Assembly (NCBI GenBank): GCA_020639255.1
Contig: JACKGZ010000002.1
Location: forward strand, 248,001-312,000
Direction: 5' to 3'
DNA length: 64,000 nt
From: Phycisphaera sp.
GTDB taxonomy: Bacteria; Planctomycetota; Phycisphaerae; Phycisphaerales; UBA1924
The notes beneath the pieces were generated by a model. That model ran no database searches, was not told the DNA's origin, and saw only the letters and a list, made by a program, of their open reading frames with translations. Made by a program: the position numbers and the translations under genes. Below are positions 35,833 to 43,782 of the stretch, one piece after another. The first letter of the stretch is position 1. Each line of letters opens with the position of its first letter.

Positions 35833-35909
35833 CCCAGTTCCCAGTTCCCAGTTCCCAGTTCCCAGTGCCCAGTGCCCAGTGCCCAGTGCCTAATGCCTAA
35901 TGCCTAATG
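35833..35909. repeat. Tandem heptamer array in three blocks
   Basis: Eleven head-to-tail 7-mers: four CCCAGTT (35833-35860), four CCCAGTG (35861-35888) and three CCTAATG (35889-35909). The array begins after the metalloprotease terminator and ends two bases before the ferredoxin stop codon on the other strand. Confidence 0.95.
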
Positions 35910-35911
35910 CC

Positions 35912-36175
35912 TTACTTATTCTTGTAGTAGTCGATGTTGATCTGGATGTACTTGTTCCACTCCTCGGGCAGGTCTTCCTCGGGGTAGATAGCCTTGACCG
36001 GGCACTCGTCGACGCACAGGCCGCAGTCGATGCAGGTGTCCGGGTCGATGTAGAGCTGGTCGGCCGTCTCGAAGTCGGGCTCGTCCTTGGTGGGGTGGAT
36101 GCAGTCGACCGGGCAGACCTCGACGCAGGCCGTGTCCTTGGTTCCGATGCACGATTCGCCGATGAAGTGTGACAT
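35912..36175 (-). CDS. Ferredoxin, 7Fe or 2[4Fe-4S] type
   Basis: The 87-residue protein has an N-terminal cluster pattern Cys9, Cys17, Cys21-Pro, Cys25 (CIGTKDTACVEVCP) and a second motif CIDCGLCVDECP. The spacing C-x7-C-x3-CP at the N-terminus, with Thr where a CxxC cysteine would be, is the Azotobacter FdI-like 7Fe pattern ([3Fe-4S] plus [4Fe-4S]); an 8Fe protein is less likely. The C-terminus is short and charged. It is a soluble low-potential electron carrier. AAGGATCGGGATATGTCAC precedes the ATG. Its stop codon abuts the heptamer repeat array, so the repeats lie in its 3' untranslated region. Confidence 0.92.
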   Translation of the reverse strand: MSHFIGESCIGTKDTACVEVCPVDCIHPTKDEPDFETADQLYIDPDTCIDCGLCVDECPVKAIYPEEDLPEEWNKYIQINIDYYKNK

Positions 36176-36264
36176 ATCCCGATCCTTGGTCTCTTCGTGT
36201 CCTGATCCGTCTGGGCCTCGGCATCATATCGGCGATGCCCCGGGCCTTCTTCATCCGCGGCTTC

Positions 36265-36933
36265 TCACCCGCCCAGCCCCACAAGAACCTCATTGAGACT
36301 CGTTATCACCCACGTCGCGCCCGCCTCTTCGAGCGCCGCCGCGGATGTGAGGCCCGCCAGCCCGACGACGCGCATCCCCGCCCGGTTCGCCGCCACGATG
36401 CCGCTGACCGAATCCTCGATGACGACCGCGTCGCTCGGCCTCGATCCCATCCGCTCCGCCGCGTGCAGGAAGAGCCCGGGCTCGGGCTTCCAGATCCCTA
36501 TGTCGTACGCGCTGTAGATCCGCGCCTCGCCCTCGTGGTGGAACCGGTCGATCAGTCCCGCGCTCGTGAGCGACGCCTGCATCTTGTTCATGGGCCCGTT
36601 CGAGGCTACGCAACGCTTGTGCGTGCCCGCCTCGTCGAGCGCATCAAGAAGCTCCAGCGCCCCCTCGATCAGCCCGATCGGCTCGCTCGCAAACGCCTCG
36701 AACATCCGGCTCCGGTACGTCGGCAGCAAATCGGGCAGCTCACGCCCGACCTTCGCCTCCGCCTCCGCGCGGATCACGTGCAGGTCGCGCCCCTTGAACG
36801 TCTCGATCGACTGCTGCGTGGTCATGGGCCAGCCGATCTCGGTCAGGCACTCGGCGAGCAGGCGGTTCGTGACGGGCTCGGTATCCACGAGCACGCCGTC
36901 GCAATCGAATATGATCAGCTGGCAGTCGAGCAT
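36265..36933 (-). CDS. HAD-superfamily phosphatase/phosphomutase
   Basis: The start ATG 36933 overlaps the metG stop by one base (TGATG), which indicates translational coupling; longer in-frame starts inside metG are not credible. The 222-residue product has the HAD motifs: FDCDGVLVDTEP (nucleophile Asp10, acid Asp12), VASNGP, IWKPEPGLFL (motif III Lys) and VIEDSVSGIVAA. A helical cap lies at about 16-85. It resembles beta-phosphoglucomutase and phosphoglycolate phosphatase relatives; the substrate is unknown. Cotranscription with metG is likely. Confidence 0.88.
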   Translation of the reverse strand: MLDCQLIIFDCDGVLVDTEPVTNRLLAECLTEIGWPMTTQQSIETFKGRDLHVIRAEAEAKVGRELPDLLPTYRSRMFEAFASEPIGLIEGALELLDALDEAGTHKRCVASNGPMNKMQASLTSAGLIDRFHHEGEARIYSAYDIGIWKPEPGLFLHAAERMGSRPSDAVVIEDSVSGIVAANRAGMRVVGLAGLTSAAALEEAGATWVITSLNEVLVGLGG

Positions 36934-38615
36934 CAGTCTTTCTTCGCCACCGGCGCGTCTTCTTTCGGATCCGCCCGCATGAAGAGCGCCTCGCCCTTGG
37001 TGATCTTCTGACCCTTCTTGAGCGCGTGCGCCCCGCCGAACCTTGCGAGTTCTTCCAGCGAAATACCGTCCGCGGGCGCACAATTCCAGCCCTGCCAGAG
37101 CTCGGCCATCTTCGTCGGCATCGCCGGCGCGATCAGCAGGCTCGCGATCCGCAGCGTTTCCGCGCACGAGTACAGAATCGTCGCCAGCGCGTGCGGCCCG
37201 TCCTCAAGCTCATCGATCTGCTTGGCGAGCGTGAAGGGCGCCGAGTAGCTGATGAAATCGTCTACCGCCCGCACGAGCGACAGGCCCTGCCTGACCATCT
37301 CGTCCACCTCGAACCCGTCCGCCGCGGCGATCGCTTTCTCCACCGCCTCGCGCGTCAGGTTCGCAAAGTGGAATGTCCGCATCTCGCCCTCGGCGGGCTT
37401 GCCCGCGTTCTGGCGTGCTTGGAGCGCCGTCTGGAGGGCGGTGCCGTTGGGGAACCCGTACTCCCCGTCGCAGAGCATCGTCAGCTCGCCGCCCAGGTAC
37501 TTGTCGATCATGTTCCCGACCCGGCTCGTCGAGTTGCCCACGCCGTTGGCGAGGTCCGCGTTGTACGTCTCGACGAAGTGGTCGTGCGCAAAGTCCGCGT
37601 CGTTTGCACCCAGCGGCCCCTGCGTCAGCAGATACCACCGCACCGCATCCGTCGAATACCGCTCGCAGTACGCCTCGAGTAGTTCGATCTCGATGAAGTT
37701 GCCCAGGCTCTTGGACATCTTCCGCCCCTCGCGGATCCAGTACGCGTGCGCGTACACCGCCTTGGGCGCCTCCTCACCCAGCGCCTTCAGCATCGCGGGC
37801 CAGATCACCGCGTGGAACCAGAGAATGTCCTTGGCCATCACGTGCACGTTCGCGGGCCAGAACCGCCGGCGGTCGTCGGTATCAACAGTGGTCAGGTAGT
37901 TGCACAGCGCCTCGATCCACACATAGATCCGGTGCTCCGGGTCATTGGGCATCCGGATGCCCCAGTCCGCGTCTCCATCCTTGATCCGGCGCGAGACGGG
38001 CACCTTGTTCAAGCCCTGACGGATCCGCCCGAGCACCTCGTTCTTGCGCGCGTCGGGCAGCACACGGATGGAGTTGCTCTCGATCTGCTCCTTGAGCCAA
38101 CCCTCGTACTTGTCAAGCCTGAAGAAGTAGTTCTGCTCCGTCCGCTTTTCGAGAGGTCGGCCTGTGACAGGGCTCTTGTAGTCGTGCTCGCGGGCCGTGT
38201 TCTCGGGGACGTACTCCTCCTGCGAGGCGTCGAACCAGCCCTCGTAGTCGCCCAGCTCGATGTCGCCCGAATCGACGAGCTTCTGGATGTACGCCGACGC
38301 CCGGGTCTTGTGGCGGTCTTCGGTCGTGCGCACGAAATCGTCGTACGCGAAGTCCATCGCATCGAACGCCTTGCGGAACTCGGCGGCGTTCCGGTCGGCC
38401 CATTCGAGCGGCGAAAGCCCACGCTGGGCGGCCGATTGCACGACCTTCTCGGCATGCTCGTCCGTACCAGTGAGGCAGAAGACATCGCCCGGGCGTCCCA
38501 GGCGCATCCGCTGGAACCGGGCCGCCACGTCCGCCAGGAGCGTGGTGTAGCAGTGCCCGATGTGGGGCCGGTCGTTGACGTAGTAGATCGGCGTTGTGAC
38601 GTAATACGTGTCCAT
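36933..38615 (-). CDS. metG: Methionyl-tRNA synthetase
   Basis: The 560-residue class I synthetase has HIGH at residues 18-21 (NDRPHIGHCYTT), DVFCLTGTDEHAEKV, the Met/adenylate segment ILWFHAVIWPAML, and the KMSKS loop as GRKMSKSLGNF. The insert between these lacks the four-Cys zinc knuckle of E. coli-type enzymes and resembles the zinc-free type. The C-terminal OB-fold tRNA-binding domain is absent; the protein ends after the anticodon-binding helices with a charged tail. It charges initiator and elongator tRNA-Met. It is probably transcribed from a leaderless promoter and is coupled to the HAD gene downstream. Confidence 0.95.
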   Translation of the reverse strand: MDTYYVTTPIYYVNDRPHIGHCYTTLLADVAARFQRMRLGRPGDVFCLTGTDEHAEKVVQSAAQRGLSPLEWADRNAAEFRKAFDAMDFAYDDFVRTTEDRHKTRASAYIQKLVDSGDIELGDYEGWFDASQEEYVPENTAREHDYKSPVTGRPLEKRTEQNYFFRLDKYEGWLKEQIESNSIRVLPDARKNEVLGRIRQGLNKVPVSRRIKDGDADWGIRMPNDPEHRIYVWIEALCNYLTTVDTDDRRRFWPANVHVMAKDILWFHAVIWPAMLKALGEEAPKAVYAHAYWIREGRKMSKSLGNFIEIELLEAYCERYSTDAVRWYLLTQGPLGANDADFAHDHFVETYNADLANGVGNSTSRVGNMIDKYLGGELTMLCDGEYGFPNGTALQTALQARQNAGKPAEGEMRTFHFANLTREAVEKAIAAADGFEVDEMVRQGLSLVRAVDDFISYSAPFTLAKQIDELEDGPHALATILYSCAETLRIASLLIAPAMPTKMAELWQGWNCAPADGISLEELARFGGAHALKKGQKITKGEALFMRADPKEDAPVAKKD

Positions 38616-38621
38616 CGGGCC

Positions 38622-38627
38622 AGTGTA
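38622..38627 (-). promoter_or_regulatory. Candidate -10 of a leaderless metG mRNA
   Basis: TACACT on the leftward strand ends six bases before the metG ATG. No Shine-Dalgarno sequence lies between them. Confidence 0.35.
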
Positions 38628-38640
38628 GGTGTCTCAAAAC

Positions 38641-38667
38641 GAGCCCCTCGCGTGAGCGAGGGGGCCA
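38641..38667 (-). terminator. Terminator-like hairpin upstream of metG
   Basis: GCCCCTCGC (38643-38651), loop GTGA and GCGAGGGGGC (38656-38665) form a stem, with CGTTTTGAG after it in leftward reading. It lies upstream of the proposed metG -10, so it cannot act in the metG leader. It may insulate the divergent genes. Confidence 0.45.
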
Positions 38668-38750
38668 TGGAGTCATTTGGGCACCCGGACACCGCCCTGA
38701 ATTCTGGGCTAGGCTTGAACCGCCGACGTGACGGCAACGTGGAGGTCCGC

Positions 38751-39326
38751 ATGAACCGCGAGCAGTTCGAGGCCGAGGCGCTCGAACATCTCGATGCCGT
38801 GTTCCGCATGGCGATGCACCTGACCCGCGATCGTCAGCGGGCCGAGGATCTGGTGCAGGATGTCTACGTCCGGGCGCTCAGGTCCGCTGCCAAGCACGGG
38901 TTCGAGTCCAAGGGCGGGGGCATGCGGGCCTGGCTCTTCACCATCGCCCACAACACCTTCTACTCCACGATCAAGCGCGAAAACCGGGCCCCGACCGCGG
39001 TCGGCGAGTTCCACTCCGACGCATCCAGCGAGCCCTTGCCCGACGAGCCGCCCCCCGCGTGGGACGGCTCCAGCTTTGACTGGGAGCACGTGGACGACCG
39101 CCTCCGAACGGCGATCGAATCGGTCCGCGAGGAGTACCGCCAGGTCCTGATCATGTGGGGCGTGCAGGGGCTCAAGTACCGCGAGATCGCCGAGGTGCTG
39201 GGCGTGCCCATCGGGACGGTCATGAGCCGCCTCCACCGGGCCCGCAAGATGGTCGCCGACGCTCTGGCCGAGCAGCCCGGGGCCCTGGAGGAACTCGGGA
39301 TTAGGGGCGACAGCGAGATCACTTAG
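38751..39326 (+). CDS. ECF-type RNA polymerase sigma factor
   Basis: ATG 38751 has GGAGG five bases upstream; a much longer open frame reaching back into the metG region is a shadow. The 191-residue protein has sigma region 2 (LDAVFRMAMHLTRDRQRAEDLVQDVYVRAL, in parts; AEDLVQDVYVRAL is the core-binding helix) and region 4 (VREEYRQVLIMWGVQGLKYREIAEVLG then VPIGTVMSRLHRARK, the -35 recognition HTH). A Pro/Glu-rich linker (about 85-120) joins them. The Cys-rich membrane protein that follows, starting 131 bp after the stop, is the probable anti-sigma factor. Confidence 0.92.
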   Translation: MNREQFEAEALEHLDAVFRMAMHLTRDRQRAEDLVQDVYVRALRSAAKHGFESKGGGMRAWLFTIAHNTFYSTIKRENRAPTAVGEFHSDASSEPLPDEPPPAWDGSSFDWEHVDDRLRTAIESVREEYRQVLIMWGVQGLKYREIAEVLGVPIGTVMSRLHRARKMVADALAEQPGALEELGIRGDSEIT

Positions 39327-39457
39327 CGGACGGGGCCGAATCGGCCGAAAAAACAAGGGCCCACGGAAGAAGCGGGGGCCGAGCGGCGTTGGGAAAGTGG
39401 GTGTCCCGCTCGTGGGCACGGGCAGGACTCAAATCAGCAGCGGAGGCGTACTGGGCA

Positions 39458-40384
39458 ATGGCGGATTCTTCGGGCAATTCTGAGCAGAAGCTGAACCTGG
39501 CCGCGCTCCTGCGAGCCGCAGCCGACGACGAGCTCTGCTCCCACGACGAGCGCCGGCTCGAAGCCTTCATCGAGGAAGACCCATCGCTCGCCAGCTGCAT
39601 CGAGTGCGACCAGAAGCTACGCGAGGCGATCAGCCGGGCCTTCTGTTGCGAATCGGGCGACTGCGCCCCCAAGAGCCTCCGCGATTGCGTCGCCGACGCG
39701 ATGCGCTGCTGCGAATTGGAGCATGACGCCGCGAGCGTGCCCGAGGCGATGGCCGGCCGGACACGCTCGGTTTCGTTCTGGCAGCGCACGAATATCCAGA
39801 TGAGCGCAGCCGCAGCCGCGATGGTGCTCATCGCGGGTGTTTTGTACTTCTTCAACAACCTCAGCCCGACGGGGCCGAACCAGGCGCTCGCCGATCGCAC
39901 AGCCGCAGCATCGTTCGTGGCCAGCGAGCACGGCCATTGCATCACCGACGCCGTCCACGCTGCCGAGAAGCTCGTCGTCGAGAACCCCGACGAGCTGCCT
40001 GCCTTTACCGCGAGTGTCGTCGGCACCGAAATCGCCTTCGCCGACCTGGCCGCCAGCGGCGCATCCGATGTCCGGTTCGTGGACGCGGGCGAGTGCCATG
40101 TCCCGGGTGGCGGCCCCAGCATGCACGTCCGGTTCCAGCTCCCCGATATCGAGGGCGATTCCTCGCTCTTCATCCAACGCGACTCGGGCCGCATGAAGCT
40201 CTCCGAGGGCATCACCTACACGCTCGCTCCCTCAGGCGACGCGCCCAACACGCCCAGCGTCTATATCTGGCTCCGAGAGGGCTTCGTGTACTACCTCGTC
40301 ATCCCCGAACGGGCCGAGTGCGAGAAGCTCCGCAAGTCGCTCTACCTCCCCGCCGAGACCCGGAACCTGACCGACCAGGTCTAA
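39458..40384 (+). CDS. Cys-rich single-pass membrane protein, probable anti-sigma factor
   Basis: ATG 39458 follows GGAGG by eleven bases. The 308-residue protein has an N-terminal cytoplasmic region with nine cysteines in the first 90 residues (Cys27, 47, 50, 63, 64, 69, 77, 84, 85), including CIEC and two CC pairs. One transmembrane helix spans about 116-132 (SAAAAAMVLIAGVLYFF), then comes an extracytoplasmic beta-rich domain. The layout after an ECF sigma gene fits an anti-sigma factor of the zinc-binding class, although the canonical HxxxCxxC is not seen (SLASCIEC lacks the His). A redox or metal input is plausible. Confidence 0.75.
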   Translation: MADSSGNSEQKLNLAALLRAAADDELCSHDERRLEAFIEEDPSLASCIECDQKLREAISRAFCCESGDCAPKSLRDCVADAMRCCELEHDAASVPEAMAGRTRSVSFWQRTNIQMSAAAAAMVLIAGVLYFFNNLSPTGPNQALADRTAAASFVASEHGHCITDAVHAAEKLVVENPDELPAFTASVVGTEIAFADLAASGASDVRFVDAGECHVPGGGPSMHVRFQLPDIEGDSSLFIQRDSGRMKLSEGITYTLAPSGDAPNTPSVYIWLREGFVYYLVIPERAECEKLRKSLYLPAETRNLTDQV

Positions 40385-40404
40385 CGCACCGGATCGGGCT
40401 GATG

Positions 40405-40428
40405 AAGCGGGTTTCACTCCCGCTTTCG
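40405..40428 (+). terminator. Possible terminator after the anti-sigma gene
   Basis: AAGCGGG (40405-40411) pairs with CCCGCTT (40419-40425) 20 bp after the stop, followed by TCG, not a T-tract. The right arm runs into the palindrome TTTCGTACGAAA. Confidence 0.4.
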
Positions 40429-40435
40429 TACGAAA
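40424..40435. promoter_or_regulatory. Perfect 12-bp palindrome, possible operator
   Basis: TTTCGTACGAAA is a perfect palindrome about 80 bp upstream of the TPR-like gene at 40517. A TACCAT that could be a -10 lies at 40461-40466. Confidence 0.3.
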
Positions 40436-40516
40436 ACGACCGATGCTTGGGTCCGGAACGTACCATGAACGGAGGCTGGCCCGCGCCACCCGGAACCGGT
40501 CCGTTCGGAGGATCCC

Positions 40517-42157
40517 ATGAAACGCCTGACCGCTGCCGCAATCCTGCTTTTCTGCTCGCTGCCCGCATCGGCGCAGAACGCCATCGGCTCGGGCAACAAG
40601 CTCGACAAGTCTCCTCAGAAGGGATCGGGCGGCGTCAACCAGCCAACACAGAACGACCTCCAGGAATCACTGCGCCTCCGAAACGCCATCGTGACAGGCA
40701 ACGCAGCCGGGGGCATGAGCTTCCGAGGCAGTGTCGGCTACGTCGGCGAGCGCGAGTTCCGTGGCGAGCTCGGCTCCGACGACCTCTTCAGCTTCAGACG
40801 CGACTCGCTCTACTCGGGCATCTCGGGCCTCGGTATCCGCGGCACCGACGCGCTCCAGTACCAGTTCGCCATGACCACCGGCTCGCGTCCGCCCTCATCG
40901 ATCGCCGGCTCGCTCGCCATCAGCCGCGACTCCTTCGCGCCGACAGTCGAGAACTTCGGCGCCGACAGCAACGCTCTCAGTCAGGGTGAGGGCCCCATCC
41001 GCCGAGTCGATCCGGCGGCGCAGCAGCAGGCGGCGGGCACCGGCCTTTGGCGGCTTCGGTCCGCTTCGGGCTATCTGACCGACAAGTCGCTGACGACCAG
41101 CTACATCGGCACGCTCAACACCGGGCAGGGGCAGTCGTACGACGTGACGGCCTCGCCGCTTGAGGGCGTCCGTCTCTTTGATCCGGCTTCTGTTTCGCCC
41201 AACTCACAATCACTGCGCCCGCAGACCAACAACAACCAGAATCTTGTCGAGCGTCTCGCGCCCGACAACAGCGCCCTGGCCGATTCGACCGGGCTGACAG
41301 GCCACGAGCAGATTCTCTCGCGTCTGCGTGACAGCTATACGCACGACGCGGCCGACAACGCGAGCGCTCAGGATCTTGTTCGCCAGGTGCTCAACCAGAA
41401 CGACAAGCTCCGCGAGTATCTCGAGGGCATCAAAGCTTTTCAGACACTCGATCCGACTCTCGATGGCGAAGTGCCCGAGAACGGAACGCCCGAGGAACAG
41501 GTTCCAGACGAAGAGCTCACTCCCCGCGATCGGCTGCTGCGCGACTTCGAGCGGATGGACATCGACCCGGCGATCATCGAGGCCATGCGATCAAGCTCGA
41601 CGACCGTGGACGAACTCATTCAGAACGCGACGCCGAGCGACCGCAACTACTACGCGCTGCATCTCAACCAGGGCCATCAGTCGATGATGGACGGCAACTA
41701 CTTCGACGCCGAGGCACGCTTTGCGCTCGCGCTCTCGATCAAGCCGGGCGATCCGACGGCTTCGATCGCCCGCGTTCACGCGCAGATCGGCGCGGGCCTG
41801 ACGATGTCGGCCGCCACGAACCTCCGCGAGACGTTCACCGTGAACCCGACCATGATCTCGGCGCATTACGCGCCGGGTCTCATCCCGCCGGCGAGCCGGC
41901 TCCGCGACATGGTGCCCAGGCTCGAGACGCTTTCCGACGGCGCAGGTCTCCGCGCGAGGCAATCGGCGCTCATCCTGGCGTACATCGGCTACCAGTTGAA
42001 CGACGATGCGGTCATCAAGGAAGGCCTCGACAGGCTCGAACTCGAAACCGAGGACAGGCTCGCGGCACTGCTCCGCCTCGTCTGGCTCGACGATCAGCCC
42101 GTCGGGGATGCGATCAAAGAGGCCCCTCAGGGCGAAGGCGGGAACGGGGACGAATGA
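40517..42157 (+). CDS. Exported protein with TPR-like C-terminus
   Basis: ATG 40517 follows GGAGGATCCC. The 546-residue protein has a signal peptide ending ASAQ, a Gly/Ser/Asn-rich region to about 270 with beta-rich pieces (GGMSFRGSVGYVGEREFRGELG in parts), and a helical C-terminus with a TPR-like unit (HLNQGHQSMMDGNYFDAEA, then RFALALSIKPGDPTASIARV). Its stop overlaps the phosphatase start (ATGA, four bases), so the two are coupled. I do not recognise the family. It may be a periplasmic or outer-membrane-associated partner of the signalling protein encoded next. Confidence 0.8.
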   Translation: MKRLTAAAILLFCSLPASAQNAIGSGNKLDKSPQKGSGGVNQPTQNDLQESLRLRNAIVTGNAAGGMSFRGSVGYVGEREFRGELGSDDLFSFRRDSLYSGISGLGIRGTDALQYQFAMTTGSRPPSSIAGSLAISRDSFAPTVENFGADSNALSQGEGPIRRVDPAAQQQAAGTGLWRLRSASGYLTDKSLTTSYIGTLNTGQGQSYDVTASPLEGVRLFDPASVSPNSQSLRPQTNNNQNLVERLAPDNSALADSTGLTGHEQILSRLRDSYTHDAADNASAQDLVRQVLNQNDKLREYLEGIKAFQTLDPTLDGEVPENGTPEEQVPDEELTPRDRLLRDFERMDIDPAIIEAMRSSSTTVDELIQNATPSDRNYYALHLNQGHQSMMDGNYFDAEARFALALSIKPGDPTASIARVHAQIGAGLTMSAATNLRETFTVNPTMISAHYAPGLIPPASRLRDMVPRLETLSDGAGLRARQSALILAYIGYQLNDDAVIKEGLDRLELETEDRLAALLRLVWLDDQPVGDAIKEAPQGEGGNGDE

Positions 42158-43782
42158 CCGCCCAGAGGCCTTCGATCGTCCAGTTTCTGACCGATGGCTC
42201 CCTGCCGCGGCTCTGCGCCGATCTGGGGGCGCTCGCCCGCGTGCGCATCACGCTCCACGACGAAGCCGGCTGTGAGATCATCGCGGGCGACGGCGACGTG
42301 CCCTACGCGATCGCGCAGCACGCCTCGCCTCTTTCTGAGGACACGCTCTCTGTCCCGATCGAAGTCGACGAGATGCAGATCGGCGAGCTGCGCATCACGC
42401 GCGGCGCGCCGGATCGCCTCGTCGCGTGCGTCAGGCATCTAGCCACGACCGTCGCCGAGGTGTGCGACCACGACATGGAGCTGCGCCACCGTGTGCGTGA
42501 GCTTGAGCTGCTCTACCGCCTGAGCGAGCATCTGGCTCGCGCGACCGATGTGCAGGAAGTCCTCCAGATCGCGCTCGACTCGGCACTCGACGTGCTCGAT
42601 CTCGATGCGGGCTCCGTCGTCCTCTTCGACGACAAGAAGCAGATCACATCCGACGAGCACGGCATCGAACTGATCGCCTCGCGCAAGCTCTCGAAAGAGT
42701 GGCTCGGCGATCCGAGGCCGCTGTCGATCGAACGGCAGTTCGACCGTCGCGCGATCGCAGGCGAGATCGTCGTCGTCGAGGATCTCCGCATGGACGACCG
42801 CATCCTCGCGCCCGAGCGGCTCGCCAACGAGAAAATCGTCGGCTTCGTCACCGTGGGCATCATCTTCCAGAACACGCCCATCGGCGCGATCCGCCTCTAC
42901 GACTTCGAGCCGAGGCTCCTCGACAGCTCCGAGCAGCGCCTTGTCCGTTCGATCGCGCAGCAGGCGGCCGTCTCCATCGAGCAGGCCAAGCTGCTCCAGC
43001 TCCAGGCTCGCGACCGGCGCATCGGGCGTCAGCTCAAGCTCGCCGGCGAGATCCAGCTCCGCATGATGCCCACCAAGATGCCCGAGCTGTCGGGCCTCGA
43101 CATCGCCGGGCGCTACACGCCCTCGCTCGAACTCGGGGGCGACTTCTACGACGCCTTCAAGGTCGGGGTCGCCACCAAACCGAATCTCGGCCTTGTCATC
43201 GGTGACGTCGTAGGCAAGGGCGTGCCCGCGGCGCTGCTGATGGCCAGCGTGCGTTCCTCCGTCCGGGCCTACGCGCAGGACGTCTACGACATCGACGAGA
43301 TTGTGAGCCGAACGAATAAAGCACTCTGCCGCGACACGCTAGAGAGCGAGTTCGTCACGCTCTGGTACGGCGTCATCGACCCCGAAACGCTCCACCTCAC
43401 GTACTGCGGCGCCGGACACGAAGCACCCATGATCCTTTCCGTCCCGCGCGACAGGCCGCCCACCATGGCCGATCTTGTCGAGCTCTCCACCGGCGGCATG
43501 GTCATCGGTGTTGACCCCGCGCAGCGATACCAGCGAGGGCACTTCGACCTCCGGCGGGGCGACGTCCTTGTCTGCTACACCGACGGCATGACCGACGTGC
43601 AGAACTTCGAAGAGCAACGCTTCGGCAAGCGTCGGCTCCAGTACGCGATCATCGAGACGCTCGCCGAGAAGCCCGATGCGACGTCGGACGAAATCGTCGA
43701 GGGCATTTTTTGGCGCATCCGCCAGTTTGCGGGCCTTTCCAAGCAGCCCGACGATCAGACGCTGCTCGTGGTCCGAACCTGA
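42154..43782 (+). CDS. GAF-domain PP2C-type (SpoIIE/RsbU-like) serine phosphatase
   Basis: The 542-residue protein has an N-terminal region (to about 110), a GAF domain (about 120-285; ELLYRLSEHLARATDVQEVLQI, ASVSIEQAKLLQ-like end), and a SpoIIE-type phosphatase (about 300-542): metal-binding motifs LGGDFYDAF, IGDVVGKGVPAALLMA, CGAGHEAP and CYTDGMTD with the final PDDQTLLVV. Such enzymes dephosphorylate anti-anti-sigma proteins or similar targets in partner-switching pathways. No STAS or HPK partner is adjacent. It overlaps the preceding gene by four bases and ends back-to-back with the CHAD gene. Confidence 0.92.
   Translation: MTAQRPSIVQFLTDGSLPRLCADLGALARVRITLHDEAGCEIIAGDGDVPYAIAQHASPLSEDTLSVPIEVDEMQIGELRITRGAPDRLVACVRHLATTVAEVCDHDMELRHRVRELELLYRLSEHLARATDVQEVLQIALDSALDVLDLDAGSVVLFDDKKQITSDEHGIELIASRKLSKEWLGDPRPLSIERQFDRRAIAGEIVVVEDLRMDDRILAPERLANEKIVGFVTVGIIFQNTPIGAIRLYDFEPRLLDSSEQRLVRSIAQQAAVSIEQAKLLQLQARDRRIGRQLKLAGEIQLRMMPTKMPELSGLDIAGRYTPSLELGGDFYDAFKVGVATKPNLGLVIGDVVGKGVPAALLMASVRSSVRAYAQDVYDIDEIVSRTNKALCRDTLESEFVTLWYGVIDPETLHLTYCGAGHEAPMILSVPRDRPPTMADLVELSTGGMVIGVDPAQRYQRGHFDLRRGDVLVCYTDGMTDVQNFEEQRFGKRRLQYAIIETLAEKPDATSDEIVEGIFWRIRQFAGLSKQPDDQTLLVVRT

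Noticed and set aside
35833..35909. CRISPR array
   Set aside because: Direct 7-bp units without spacers; no cas genes nearby. No CRISPR array was seen anywhere in the window.
38641..38667. Transcription attenuator controlling metG
   Set aside because: The hairpin lies upstream of the most likely metG -10 (38622-38627), so it would not be in the metG transcript.
37746..38750. N-terminal extension of the ECF sigma factor by about 335 codons
   Set aside because: The extension is antisense to metG; the GGAGG-preceded ATG at 38751 starts a normal-length sigma factor.
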